DNA from: Pseudomonas graminis
Lineage (GTDB): Bacteria; Pseudomonadota; Gammaproteobacteria; Pseudomonadales; Pseudomonadaceae
NCBI RefSeq assembly: GCF_013201545.1
Contig: NZ_CP053746.1
Coordinates: forward strand, 4,540,501 to 4,604,500
Direction: 5' to 3'
DNA: 64,000 nt
This document shows positions 25,197 to 33,806 of this stretch, piece after piece. A program made the position numbers and the translations under genes. The notes under the pieces are model-generated. The model was not told the DNA's origin, did no database searches, and saw nothing but the letters and a program-made list of their open reading frames with translations. How positions within the stretch are numbered: the first letter of the stretch is position 1; each line of letters begins with the position of its first letter.

Positions 25197-26365
25197 TCGA
25201 TCTGCTCCTTCATGAAGCGGCTTGTGGTGTCCCACGACATGCCGTCGAGGGCGGCGTCGGCGCTCTGCAGAAATTCCGCCGAGCCCTTCAGGCCCAGGGC
25301 GGCATCAATGGCGGCGACGAACGCACCGGCAGTGTCGGCGATGGTCACGGCGCCGCTCTGACCGTAGCCGCGGATGACGTCATGGATCGGCGTCGACACC
25401 ACCGGGCAGCCCCCCGCCAGATACTCTGGCGTCTTGGTCGGGCTGATGAACCGTGTCGACTCGTTGATCGCGAACGGCATCAATGCGACGTCCCAGCCGG
25501 CCAGGTACGCCGGCAGCTCGTCGTAGCTTTTGCCGCCGAGGTAGTGAATGTTGGGCAGCTGCGGCAACGTTGCCGGATCGATTTTCACCACCGGCCCGAT
25601 CAACACGATCTGCCAGTCAGGGCGCAGGGTGGCGAGCTTCTCGACGAGTTCGATATCGAAGCGCTCGTCAATGACGCCAAAAAAGCCCATGCGAGGATGG
25701 GCAATGTCGGCCTGATCGACAGGGTCGGCAAGGCCATCGCGCGCAGCGGCGAAGTGCGCGATGTCGACACTGCTCGGCACCGGGTGGGCATTGTCGTGTT
25801 GCCGTTGCTTGACCTCCCACAGGCTATAGCCGCCGGTGAACACCACGTCGGCACGGGCCATCAGCTCGCGTTCCATGTCGACCAGTCGCACTGGCGCACC
25901 GCGGAACGCCGAAAGCTCGTCCATGCAGTCGAAGATCGTCACGTTGCCTTTCAGATGGTCGGTGAACGCCAGGCTCATGGGCGTCAGGTACCACAGCAAC
26001 AGCTCCGCGTCGCCCCGCGCCAGCAGCATCTCGTCCAGCAGTTGACGCTGGGCCTCGGCAATCTGTTCTTCGCTCAGACCGTGGGCCAGTCGCGGCACGA
26101 TGACTTCAATGCCCGGTGCCGGCTGCGAGTGATCCAGACGTGGCTTAGCGCGGTCTTCAGCAAGGTCTTCAAACACAGGCTCTTCAAAAAAGATCACGTC
26201 GTAATCGCGGGCCAGACGCGACATCACATGCTGAGGCCGCTGATAAACGAAGCCCCAGCGCAGGTGCGAGAGGCACAACAGCGTCGGGCGCGTTCGTTGG
26301 GTGGGCTGCAGCGGATTGTCGATGGCGACGGCGGATAACGAGTCGGGCTGTTCGGCAAGATTCAT
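25184..26365 (-). CDS. Glycosyltransferase, GT4-like (GT-B fold)
   Basis: A 393-residue protein beginning, after a 27-residue variable tail, with PTLLCLSHLRWGFVYQRPQH and the RPQHVMSRLA motif seen in TuaH-like glycosyltransferases. The C-terminal Rossmann domain contains IVLIGPVVKIDPATLPQLPN, a KTPEYLAGGCPVVSTPI nucleotide-sugar binding motif and a following HDVIRGYG. It is soluble or peripheral. It is the first gene of the operon and the likely user of UDP-galactofuranose made by the next gene; the acceptor is unknown. Confidence 0.8.
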   Translation of the reverse strand: MNLAEQPDSLSAVAIDNPLQPTQRTRPTLLCLSHLRWGFVYQRPQHVMSRLARDYDVIFFEEPVFEDLAEDRAKPRLDHSQPAPGIEVIVPRLAHGLSEEQIAEAQRQLLDEMLLARGDAELLLWYLTPMSLAFTDHLKGNVTIFDCMDELSAFRGAPVRLVDMERELMARADVVFTGGYSLWEVKQRQHDNAHPVPSSVDIAHFAAARDGLADPVDQADIAHPRMGFFGVIDERFDIELVEKLATLRPDWQIVLIGPVVKIDPATLPQLPNIHYLGGKSYDELPAYLAGWDVALMPFAINESTRFISPTKTPEYLAGGCPVVSTPIHDVIRGYGQSGAVTIADTAGAFVAAIDAALGLKGSAEFLQSADAALDGMSWDTTSRFMKEQIECLR

Positions 26366-26678
26366 GGCGACTTCCTTTCTGAAAGAGACTGGCTGAAGGC
26401 CTGAACTTCCTTGGCTTCAACATCGAAGAGCGCGCGGCAGTCAGTGACTGATTGCGCGACTCATGAAGCTTGGAAGGCGGCGCCGCTTCGGCCGTTCAGC
26501 GAAGCCGCGCGATTACCGATGAACAGCATGTACCGGTGGATCATCGTGTTTGAACTCCGCGCGGTCGGTGTGCCCATAACTTGGACAGACACAGGTTTGC
26601 GTCGGCTGATTTCAGCCCGCCATGCCCATCGCAGGATGCCCGGCCACATGTCGCCGGGGTGCGTTCGAGGGATTGCAG
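26366..26678. other. Divergent promoter region of the galactofuranose operon and galE
   Basis: 313 bp without a supported gene. The leader of the minus-strand glycosyltransferase shows AGAAAGGAAG as its ribosome site. I could not assign a confident promoter or operator. Confidence 0.5.
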
Positions 26679-27704
26679 ATGATTTTGATAACCGGCGGTG
26701 CAGGCTACATCGGCGCACACGTGGCGCTGGAATTGATGAACCAGGGCGATGACGTGTTGATCCTGGATAATCTTTGCAACAGCTACCGCTCGACCCTTGA
26801 TCGCATCGCCACCCTGACGGGCCGCCGCCCCGGATTCGTGCTCGGCGACGTGCGCAATCGCGCCCTGCTCGACACGATTTTTGCCGATTACCCCATCGAA
26901 GCCGTTATCCACTGCGCAGGTTTGAAAGCCGTGGGCGAGAGCGTCCGCGAGCCGCTGCGTTATTACGACACCAACGTCGGCGGCACTGTGACGCTGTGTC
27001 AGGCCATGGCCCACGCCGGGGTGTTCACGCTGTTGTTCAGTTCATCAGCGACGGTGTACGGGGATTGCTTGACGATGCCCATCGACGAGACCTGCGCCAC
27101 CGGGCAGCCGACCAATCCGTATGGTCAGTCCAAGCTGATGGCCGAGAATGTGATGAAGAGCATGGTCTGTTCGGACGAGCGCTGGTCGGTGGGTCTGCTG
27201 CGCTATTTCAATCCGATCGGCGCGCATATGTCGGGGTTGCTGGGCGAGGCGCCTACCAGTACGCCGAATAATCTGTTGCCTTATTTGTTGCAGGTGGCCA
27301 GCGGGCAGCGCGCGGCACTGAGTGTGTTCGGGCGTGATTATGAGACGCCGGACGGTACGGGGGTGCGTGATTACATTCATGTGGTGGATCTGGCCGAGGG
27401 GCATGTGAAGGCGCTGGATGCGCTGCGCCATCAGCACGGTGTGCATGTCTGGAACCTGGGCACGGGGCTGGGGTATTCGGTGCTGGAGGTGGTGCGGGCG
27501 TTCGAGAAGGTCTCGGGGATTTCGGTGCCGCTGGTGTTTGAGGCGCGCCGTGCCGGGGACATTGCGCGGTGTTGGGCGGATCCTGAGAAAGCGCTGGGCG
27601 AGTTGGGCTGGAGCGCGCGGCGATCACTGGAGCGGATGTTGGCGGATGCCTGGCGGTGGGAGTGCCATTTGCACCAGGATGAGGCTGCGACGCTTGTGAG
27701 TTGA
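26679..27704 (+). CDS. galE: UDP-glucose 4-epimerase
   Basis: A 341-residue extended SDR. ILITGGAGYIGAHVALEL is the NAD-binding motif, followed by LDNLCNSYRSTLDRI, CAGLKAVGESV, FSSSATVYGD and the catalytic YxxxK in NPYGQSKLMAE; the C-terminal GTGLGYSVLEVV is also canonical. It interconverts UDP-glucose and UDP-galactose. The start at 26679 has GAGGG 9 bases upstream; the earlier in-frame ATG at 26622 would add 19 residues before the first strand. Divergent from the glf operon, which it would feed. The GC-rich third codon positions are less extreme in its second half. Confidence 0.93.
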   Translation: MILITGGAGYIGAHVALELMNQGDDVLILDNLCNSYRSTLDRIATLTGRRPGFVLGDVRNRALLDTIFADYPIEAVIHCAGLKAVGESVREPLRYYDTNVGGTVTLCQAMAHAGVFTLLFSSSATVYGDCLTMPIDETCATGQPTNPYGQSKLMAENVMKSMVCSDERWSVGLLRYFNPIGAHMSGLLGEAPTSTPNNLLPYLLQVASGQRAALSVFGRDYETPDGTGVRDYIHVVDLAEGHVKALDALRHQHGVHVWNLGTGLGYSVLEVVRAFEKVSGISVPLVFEARRAGDIARCWADPEKALGELGWSARRSLERMLADAWRWECHLHQDEAATLVS

Positions 27705-27727
27705 GCTTGTAAGATCAAGAGCATCTA

Positions 27728-27974
27728 AGATCAAGAGCGTCGGCCTAACGGCCTCGGGTTTCGCCTTCGGCGAGTTACTTGGAAAAGCACCCCAAGTAAC
27801 CAAGGGTGCTTGCTCTTGGTTGGGCCCTTCGTTCCTCAGGGTTCCTTCACTCCGGTCCCGCTCCGTGGGCCCGCGCCGAACGGACATCCATGTCCTGACG
27901 GCGCTCTCGCCGCATCCCTGCGGCTCGCCCCACTCCGCGAGACCTGCGTTCAGCCTGCACCAAAGTCGCGATTG
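27728..27974 (+). repeat. Dispersed ~245-bp repeat, copy 1
   Basis: Begins AGATCAAGAGCGTCGGCCTA and ends CACCAAAGTCGCGATTG. A diverged second copy lies at 56277-56519 in the same orientation. It contains the ACTTGG...CCAAGT palindrome flanking AAAAGCACCC. Both copies lie just 3' of a plus-strand gene and are followed by REP elements. Spurious short ORFs run through it; none is supported. Confidence 0.85.
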
Positions 27975-28000
27975 ATGTCGTCTGGAATTCTTGTGTTTGA

Positions 28001-28047
28001 AGATCAAGATCTAGATCAAGATCAAGATCAACATCAAGAGCAGATCA
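28001..28047 (+). repeat. Degenerate GATCAA hexamer tandem repeat
   Basis: About seven imperfect copies of AGATCA/GATCAA in direct order, joining the dispersed repeat to the REP pair. Single copies also occur at 27710 and 27728. Confidence 0.7.
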
Positions 28048-28050
28048 AAA

Positions 28051-28120
28051 GCTTCTCGGCTAAAGCCGGTCCCACAGTGTGTACGCGGTGCTTTTAGTGG
28101 GACCGGCTTTAGCCGGGAAT
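28051..28120. repeat. REP pair
   Basis: Two inverted Pseudomonas REP units, TCGGCTAAAGCCGGTCCCAC and GTGGGACCGGCTTTAGCCGG, with a ~22-bp spacer. Confidence 0.9.
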
Positions 28121-28153
28121 GCGCGCGCGTGAACGCCCTCTACTTTCACTGCC

Positions 28154-28378
28154 TTACGCTGGCTTCCAGGTCACGGCATCGATACCCAATCGTTCGGCCT
28201 TGGGCTTGGACAGTTTGATGGCTCTGTCGCTCCGGTATTTGGGGATGTCGGCCACGCCAGCGTCGACTGCAGCCCAGTGCCACGCCTCAGCGTTGTCCAT
28301 TTGCTTGGCGCACACGTAGAACCACCGTGGCTTGCCATGGAAAAGGTATTCGATGCGGTAGTGTTGGGTATGTTGCAT
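28154..28378 (-). CDS. Small conserved hypothetical protein (DUF6555-like)
   Basis: A 74-residue protein, MQHTQHYRIEYLFHGKPRWF, with a YVCAKQMDNAEAWHWAA motif and a basic C-terminus (KLSKPKAERLGIDAVTW). It resembles small Pseudomonas proteins that I associate with DUF6555; the function is unknown. A GTG six codons upstream could also serve as start, but the ATG at 28378 has GAG at 10 bases and matches the family start as I recall it. Confidence 0.7.
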   Translation of the reverse strand: MQHTQHYRIEYLFHGKPRWFYVCAKQMDNAEAWHWAAVDAGVADIPKYRSDRAIKLSKPKAERLGIDAVTWKPA

Positions 28379-28469
28379 GGTCTTGATCTCGTTCACAGGA
28401 TCGGTTTCGTTGTTTGGTTTCCATTGTGGGTGGACGACTGACTCACCGCAGGGAGGTTAACGCTGCAGA

Positions 28470-29324
28470 CTAGGGATCCGCCTGGGGCGCGGCGGATCGA
28501 CTATTGGTGCCAGGAGGCGAAGGTTTGCCAGGCTGCATGACGTGGGCGCGACCGGTAGGGTCTGCCAACTGCACTGCATCGCCGTGCTGCCAGGCATCGG
28601 CGCCCTTGAGCACCGGCTGGATCTGGATGTCCGCGCGTTCCGAGCGTTTCTTTTCGGTATCGATGGCCATGCGGCGGTTGCGCTGCTCAACCATGGCAGG
28701 GTCTGCCTGGCCGTCGGCGGTAAAGCCCATCATCAATTGCGGGACGCCCAATGGCAGGCGCTTGTCCTGATCGGTGTGCCAGGTGTGCCAGGTTTTGCCA
28801 TAGGTATTGGCAAGCTTGGCCATCAACGCGTGTTCGGCACTGGCCGGAATACCCGGCGCCACCAGCTGCCCCGACTTCACTTCGTGGGCGTGGCTGTGCC
28901 AGAGGCGCTTCTCGCCCTCGGGCAACTGATTGAACAAGTCAGCGCTGATAATGTACTCGACGCCCATCAACTTGGCGTCTCGCACATTGCCATCGTAAAT
29001 CACGCACTGAATGAACTCTTCGCTGAGCACCGAGCAGTAGTGATGGGCTTCCATTTGCACATCGGGATGACCGTTATAGAAATGAAAGCCATCCAGATAG
29101 GCGTTCAGAGCCTCGACAGGCGGACGCGACTGTAACGTGGCGGCGCCTGCATCGAGAACGCTGAGGGTTGCACTGGTTGGCTTGCCGGGACTCGGCACGT
29201 TCGAGCGAGTGTCATCACCTGCGCAACCGGTTAACACCAGGCCGGCCAGTGCCGCCGATAGCGCCAGCCTCGGGCTGACCCGGGCTGCATTACTCACCAA
29301 TACCCGTTCAGGGAATAACCGCAT
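28470..29324 (-). CDS. OBAP-family lipoprotein (DUF1264)
   Basis: A 284-residue protein with a lipoprotein signal peptide ending LAGLVLTGCAGDD (acylated Cys near residue 33). The body matches the oil-body-associated protein family: ALNAYLDGFHFYNGHPDVQM, EAHHYCSVLSEEFIQCVIYD, GVEYIISADLFNQLPEGEKR, LWHSHAHEVKSGQLVAPGIP and GKTWHTWHTDQDKRLPLGVP. The many His residues and the HSH motif suggest metal binding. Homologues occur in plants, fungi and bacteria; the bacterial function is unknown. The start at 29324 has GGAG at 8 bases. The frame extends upstream to 29585 but without a site. Confidence 0.85.
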   Translation of the reverse strand: MRLFPERVLVSNAARVSPRLALSAALAGLVLTGCAGDDTRSNVPSPGKPTSATLSVLDAGAATLQSRPPVEALNAYLDGFHFYNGHPDVQMEAHHYCSVLSEEFIQCVIYDGNVRDAKLMGVEYIISADLFNQLPEGEKRLWHSHAHEVKSGQLVAPGIPASAEHALMAKLANTYGKTWHTWHTDQDKRLPLGVPQLMMGFTADGQADPAMVEQRNRRMAIDTEKKRSERADIQIQPVLKGADAWQHGDAVQLADPTGRAHVMQPGKPSPPGTNSRSAAPQADP

Positions 29325-29742
29325 GGGAAGTCTCCATAGCTGAGGCCTCAGGCTTTCAAGGGCGGCTTCGTGCCGCGTTATAACTGGGCGGTAAACCCAT
29401 TGAATCGAGGAGCTGCTTAAAAGCCGGCGCAGACAATGCGCCGGTAAAGGATGGACCGGCCGACAATCGCGGATGTTCAGCTTAAATTTCAAGATTGGAG
29501 ACGAGCGGCTAATAAAGAGTACCGACCCCTTAGTGCGAGTTATCCAACTAACAATGCATTCATAACGCGAGCGGGTGTGAATCATTCATTTGGATAGGGG
29601 GAAAAATGCGTCAACTAGTGCTCCACGCCACTCATCCGCCATTCATCAAACCTTCTCAACGATTAAACATTGAAGCGCATCGGATTAGTTGTCCGTCGGA
29701 TATACCGGGCGCCATCTCATTAGTTGATATCGGAGAGCCATC
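29325..29742. other. Intergenic region between divergent OBAP and KGG genes
   Basis: 418 bp of lower GC with no supported gene. It must hold both promoters; I could not assign them confidently. Confidence 0.4.
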
Positions 29743-29928
29743 ATGACAACCGCCAACAAAAATCCGGGTAATTTTGCCAACGATCGTGAGAAGGCCTCTC
29801 AGGCCGGGAGAAAAGGCGGCCAGGCGTCCGGGGGCAACTTCGCCAACGACCGCGTCAAGGCCTCCGAAGCGGGGAAAAAAGGCGGCCAGAACAGCCATGG
29901 CGGAGGTCGTCGATCATCTGCCGATTAA
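29743..29928 (+). CDS. KGG-repeat stress-induced protein (YciG/ConB-like)
   Basis: A 61-residue hydrophilic protein with two copies of GNFANDRxKASxAGxKGGQ, the KGG/ConB repeat. Such proteins (YciG in enterobacteria, ConB in fungi) are disordered and accumulate in stationary phase or stress under RpoS-type control; their mechanism is unclear. GGAGAG lies 6 bases before the ATG. Confidence 0.88.
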   Translation: MTTANKNPGNFANDREKASQAGRKGGQASGGNFANDRVKASEAGKKGGQNSHGGGRRSSAD

Positions 29929-30020
29929 GTAGCGCGACCTGCCTGAAGGGCGGTCCCGCCGCCCTACTCGCTACCGGTCATTCCGTCGTCCGCCTGCGAC
30001 CCCAAGCCAGGGTACGGTAG

Positions 30021-30293
30021 TTACGCGTTCTCTCCCCCTGCAATACGCTCAGCCTGATCGCGCCCTCGGACGAGCCCCTGCTCGACGGTCCAGTCAGAGG
30101 CTGGAAGTCTTTCTAACGCTTCGACCACTCTTTCGCCGTCCGCAGCATAAACGCACACCAGTACTTCAACGACCGCTTCATGGGCACGCGCACGAACTTC
30201 CAGCTGACAGCCGTTTTCTGCCGCCTCGCTGTACGACTCGTCGTCGGCCGTTAGTTGCACCCAATGCTGATAAACATCACCACGATCAAACAT
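30021..30293 (-). CDS. Small hypothetical cytosolic protein
   Basis: A 90-residue acidic protein, MFDRGDVYQHWVQLTADDES, with alternating beta strands (CQLEVRARAHEAVVEVLVCV) and a helix (GERVVEALERLP). GGGAGC precedes the ATG. No family recognised. Convergent with the KGG gene. Confidence 0.65.
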   Translation of the reverse strand: MFDRGDVYQHWVQLTADDESYSEAAENGCQLEVRARAHEAVVEVLVCVYAADGERVVEALERLPASDWTVEQGLVRGRDQAERIAGGENA

Positions 30294-30405
30294 GAAAAGC
30301 TCCCTGGTTCGGCTGTAAATGAGTGTTGATACTTATTAAAACCCGATGACCCTTCCTGTACCTGACCGCTGCATGAGTTGACAGCGGCACGCTGATGGAC
30401 TGCAG

Positions 30406-30933
30406 TCACTTCCAGCCCAACTGCTTCTGGATATCACGGCGATACGGGGTGTCGATCTGGGCCGGTACTTGGCGGATGTAATCCCGGGCATGTTCGAGTT
30501 TCTCCCCCGTCAGGCTTCGCAGGTACGCCACAGCGTCCTCGCTTGTCGGCAGATGCCCCTCGCTGTGAAGTCGCGGCGGGAGTGCTGTCCAGACCAGCGC
30601 ATCGACCTGGCGCTCTCTCGCCCAATGAGCCAGCGGGCCCGTTGAAGACCCTTGCGCCAGATACACGCCGATGCCGTCTTCGCGTTGTGCCGGGATCTGC
30701 TCACGCTCACGCAGCGCACTGCACGCCTGTTCAAGTGAATCAGTGGCCAGGACCGTCCAGAAGACCCGGCATGGCGGTGCGTTGAGACAGATTGCAGTGG
30801 CCAGCTCACCGCCGTCACCTATCCGCGAGAATTCGACTGGCAACGCCGGCCCATCCATGAACCACTCACTGGCGATCGGCAGTACGTCCGGCTTCCATAT
30901 CAATGAGCCCCAACCCAGACAGGCAATCACCAT
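30406..30933 (-). CDS. Hypothetical protein, possibly gamma-glutamylcyclotransferase-like
   Basis: A 175-residue soluble protein starting MVIACLGWGSLIWKPDVLPI. The GWGSLIW stretch resembles the glycine-rich YGSLxW start of ChaC/AIG2-type cyclotransferases, but a matching catalytic glutamate is not secure, so the assignment is tentative. The C-terminus (HARDYIRQVPAQIDTPYRRD) is helical. No partner gene. Confidence 0.55.
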   Translation of the reverse strand: MVIACLGWGSLIWKPDVLPIASEWFMDGPALPVEFSRIGDGGELATAICLNAPPCRVFWTVLATDSLEQACSALREREQIPAQREDGIGVYLAQGSSTGPLAHWARERQVDALVWTALPPRLHSEGHLPTSEDAVAYLRSLTGEKLEHARDYIRQVPAQIDTPYRRDIQKQLGWK

Positions 30934-31311
30934 TGCTTTTGCATCCTTCCCAAGGTTTGCACGACGTTTATTACGGTGGGACTTTCAGGCCCGCCACGCG
31001 CCCGTGCGTTACGCATGCTCTGTTGGGCACGGCATCGCCGAAAAAGGTCAGTTTTTCGCAGTTGGCCGGCGCGGGTGACCGCTTATTCTCTGCGCCTCCC
31101 GATGCCGATGAACTCTGCCAGGAGGCTGTCATCCATTCCATACCCACACAGTGCCGCATGCCGAGGGACCTGATCACCCGGCGTCTCAACCGCTGCATGG
31201 CTACAGAAACCAACCCCGCCGCCGATATCCTCTGACAGTCATCATGTTCTGCAGCGCTGCAAGTTGTGGGGTTCGCCGTTTTTTCTTATTGCGCGCGTTG
31301 GGTTCCTAGTC
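30934..31311. other. Intergenic region upstream of the GGDEF-EAL gene
   Basis: 378 bp. Open frames exist on both strands but none has a convincing start or domain. I see no clear regulatory element. Confidence 0.4.
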
Positions 31312-33264
31312 ATGAAATTCCCGTCTTTAGATCGATTGAAAGCGCTGGTCTGCGTCCAGCAGGACAACACCCGTCTGATGGAAGCGCAATACATCGCACT
31401 GTCCAGACAGCTGCCCATGATGTACGTGATTCTGCTGATCAACACCCTCGCCCTCGCGGCCACCCATTACGGCATCGCTCCGCTCTGGCTGACGGTTTAC
31501 ATCCCGGTGCTGTTGACCCTGGTAGGCGGCCTGAGGGCGGCGCTCTGGTGGCAGAGCCGTGGGCAGCCCATCACCTCCGAGCAGATCTTCAAAAAACTGA
31601 CGCGCACCAATCAGCTCACGGTGTTCATCGCGTTTGGCTTCACGATCTGGGCGCTGCTGCTGTTTCCCTACGGCGATACGTACACCAAGTCCCATGTGGC
31701 CTTCTACATGGCGATTACGGTCATCGTGTGCATCTTCTGCCTGATGCACCTGCCCTCCTCGGCGATGATGACCACGGCGGTGGTCAACATCGCCTTCGTA
31801 GCGTTCTTTGCCAGCGCCGGCAACGCCACGTACACCGCCATGGCCGCCAACGTGTTTCTCGTTTCGCTGGCGATGATCGTGGTTCTGCAGAACCACTACG
31901 GCGAGTTCACCCGGCTGGTGAACATGCAGATCCGCACAGAAAAGCTCAGCGACGACAACCAGCGACTGGCCAACGAAGACAGCCTGACCGGCCTGCCCAA
32001 CCGACGACAGTTTTTCGCCTTGCTCGACCGTGAACTCGACCACGCGCGGCAGGACGAAACGAGGCTGGCCGTGGGGATGATCGACCTGGACGGCTTCAAA
32101 CCGATCAATGACTCCTACGGCCACGGCGTGGGAGACAAACTGCTGCGTCAGGTCGGCCAGCGCCTGCGCGCGTTTGCCAGTGAGCAGCTGCACGTGGCCC
32201 GGCTGGGCGGCGACGAGTTTGGCCTGATCATCGTCAGGGCCGATGATCAGAACGAACTGATCAAACAAGGCCAGTCACTCTGCCGCACGATGCGCCAGCC
32301 CTTCGCCATTGGCGATATTCAGGTCAGCATCAGCGCATCCATGGGACTTGTCGTGTTTCCGGACCTGGCGAGCACCTCGACCGAAGCCTACGAATTCGCT
32401 GACTACGCCCTCTACACCAGCAAGCGGGAAACACCCGGCGAGCTGTGCATGTTTTCCGCCAGCCAGCATCAGCGTCTGAAACGCGACGTGCTGACCGAGC
32501 AGGGCCTGCGCCAGGCCGACGTCGCCGAAGAGTTCACCCTGGTGTTTCAGCCGATCGTCGACATCCGCACCTCGCGCACGGTGGCGTTCGAAGCGCTGGC
32601 CCGATGGGTGAGTCCGAAGCTGGGCAGCGTCGCGCCGGGGCATTTCATCGGCGTGGCCGAGCGGATTGGCCTGATCAACCGCCTGACGCCGGTGCTGCTG
32701 GAAAAAGCCCTGCACGCGGCGCAGTTATGGCCGGCGGATATCAGGCTCGCGTTCAATTTGTCGGCCCACGATTGCTCGTCCATGGACGCCGTTGAACAAC
32801 TGATCACCGTCATCCGCCAGAGCGCGTTCGACGCCACGCGACTGGATCTGGAAATCACCGAAACCGCCGTTATCAAAGACCTCGTGCAAGCGCAGAGGTC
32901 CATCAACGCGTTCCGTGAACTGGGCTGCGGCATTTCTCTGGACGACTTCGGCACCGGCTACTCAAGCCTGAGCCAGCTTCACGCCCTGCCGTTGACCAAG
33001 CTGAAAATCGACCGCTCGTTCATCACCGACATTCACCAGAACGCCGCGAGCTTCAAGATCGTCAAATCCCTGTTGGCGTTGAGCCAGGACATGGACCTGC
33101 AGTGCGTCAGCGAGGGCGTCGAGACCGAAGCGGAACTGCAGGCGTTGCGGACCCTGGGCTGCACGCTGGTTCAGGGCTACCTGTTTTCACGACCGATGCC
33201 CCTTGAGCAGACCATGCAGTGGGTCGGTTCGCCGGAGGAGCCTGCAGTGGCAGTGGTTCTGTGA
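31312..33264 (+). CDS. Membrane GGDEF-EAL protein (cyclic-di-GMP synthesis/degradation)
   Basis: A 650-residue protein. Residues ~35-200 hold about five membrane helices forming an uncharacterised sensor region. The diguanylate cyclase domain has DSLTGLPNRRQFF, DLDGFKPINDSYGHGVGDKL and an intact GGDEF (ARLGGDEFGL, residue ~300). The phosphodiesterase domain has AFEALARW (intact EAL, ~426), LEITETAV, DDFGTGYSSLSQLHALPLTK and LKIDRSFI, so both activities could be present. The start at MKFPSLDRLK is preferred, although its ribosome site is weak. It lies 3 kb upstream of the adhesin; such enzymes often control adhesin display, but linkage here is only positional. Confidence 0.9.
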   Translation: MKFPSLDRLKALVCVQQDNTRLMEAQYIALSRQLPMMYVILLINTLALAATHYGIAPLWLTVYIPVLLTLVGGLRAALWWQSRGQPITSEQIFKKLTRTNQLTVFIAFGFTIWALLLFPYGDTYTKSHVAFYMAITVIVCIFCLMHLPSSAMMTTAVVNIAFVAFFASAGNATYTAMAANVFLVSLAMIVVLQNHYGEFTRLVNMQIRTEKLSDDNQRLANEDSLTGLPNRRQFFALLDRELDHARQDETRLAVGMIDLDGFKPINDSYGHGVGDKLLRQVGQRLRAFASEQLHVARLGGDEFGLIIVRADDQNELIKQGQSLCRTMRQPFAIGDIQVSISASMGLVVFPDLASTSTEAYEFADYALYTSKRETPGELCMFSASQHQRLKRDVLTEQGLRQADVAEEFTLVFQPIVDIRTSRTVAFEALARWVSPKLGSVAPGHFIGVAERIGLINRLTPVLLEKALHAAQLWPADIRLAFNLSAHDCSSMDAVEQLITVIRQSAFDATRLDLEITETAVIKDLVQAQRSINAFRELGCGISLDDFGTGYSSLSQLHALPLTKLKIDRSFITDIHQNAASFKIVKSLLALSQDMDLQCVSEGVETEAELQALRTLGCTLVQGYLFSRPMPLEQTMQWVGSPEEPAVAVVL

Positions 33265-33314
33265 CGGGCAGCGGCGCTCATTGCCACTGACAGGATGACA
33301 ACCCGCGGTGTTGA

Positions 33315-33806
33315 TCAGGCGCTGTGCTGGACTTTCATCATGGCCAGGCCGATGAATCGTCGGGAGTCTTCCTGAAAATCTCGCACCTGGGCGGCGAACT
33401 GCTCTTCGCGGACGTCCAGGTGGCGAGTGCTGAAACAGGTGGCCACGTCGGCGATGACCTGCGTCGTGTCGTTGAGGGTCTGGTGCAGCGTGACCAGGAT
33501 TCCCACCGCGTTACGGTTTGAGATGATGACGTCGCGGTTACTGCTGATCAGTGCCCTGTTCGGAGACGACTGATCTTCGGCGTCAAGTCCGTTCACCGAG
33601 CCTATCAGGCTGTTACCGGAAAACAGATAGTGCATATCGACGCCGGCGTCGCAGACGCGCTGAAGATAGTCGGCTTTAGGTGATCGATGGCCACTTTCGT
33701 AATGACCTTGAGCGTTAGGTTCGACGCCGCCAATTCTGGCGAACGCGATTTGCGTCAGGCCTAACCGTTTGCGTTCTTTTCTCAAACGCGTGCCAAGATT
33801 TTCCAT
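33315..33806 (-). CDS. XRE-family helix-turn-helix regulator
   Basis: A 163-residue protein. Residues 1-60 form the helix-turn-helix (LGTRLRKERKRLGLTQIAFA then GGVEPNAQGHYESGHRSPKA), and the remainder is helical with no enzyme motif. AGGAG at 9 bases supports the start at 33806 over longer frames. Convergent with the GGDEF-EAL gene and divergent from the adhesin, whose 616-bp leader it faces, so it is a candidate local regulator. Confidence 0.82.
   Translation of the reverse strand: MENLGTRLRKERKRLGLTQIAFARIGGVEPNAQGHYESGHRSPKADYLQRVCDAGVDMHYLFSGNSLIGSVNGLDAEDQSSPNRALISSNRDVIISNRNAVGILVTLHQTLNDTTQVIADVATCFSTRHLDVREEQFAAQVRDFQEDSRRFIGLAMMKVQHSA

Noticed and set aside
27780..28010. Short ORFs within the dispersed repeat
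   Set aside because: They differ between the two copies, lack ribosome sites and follow the repeat's palindromes.
30903..31235. Possible 110-codon gene upstream of the GGDEF-EAL gene
   Set aside because: It overlaps the start of the divergent gene's leader, has low-complexity composition and no ribosome site.
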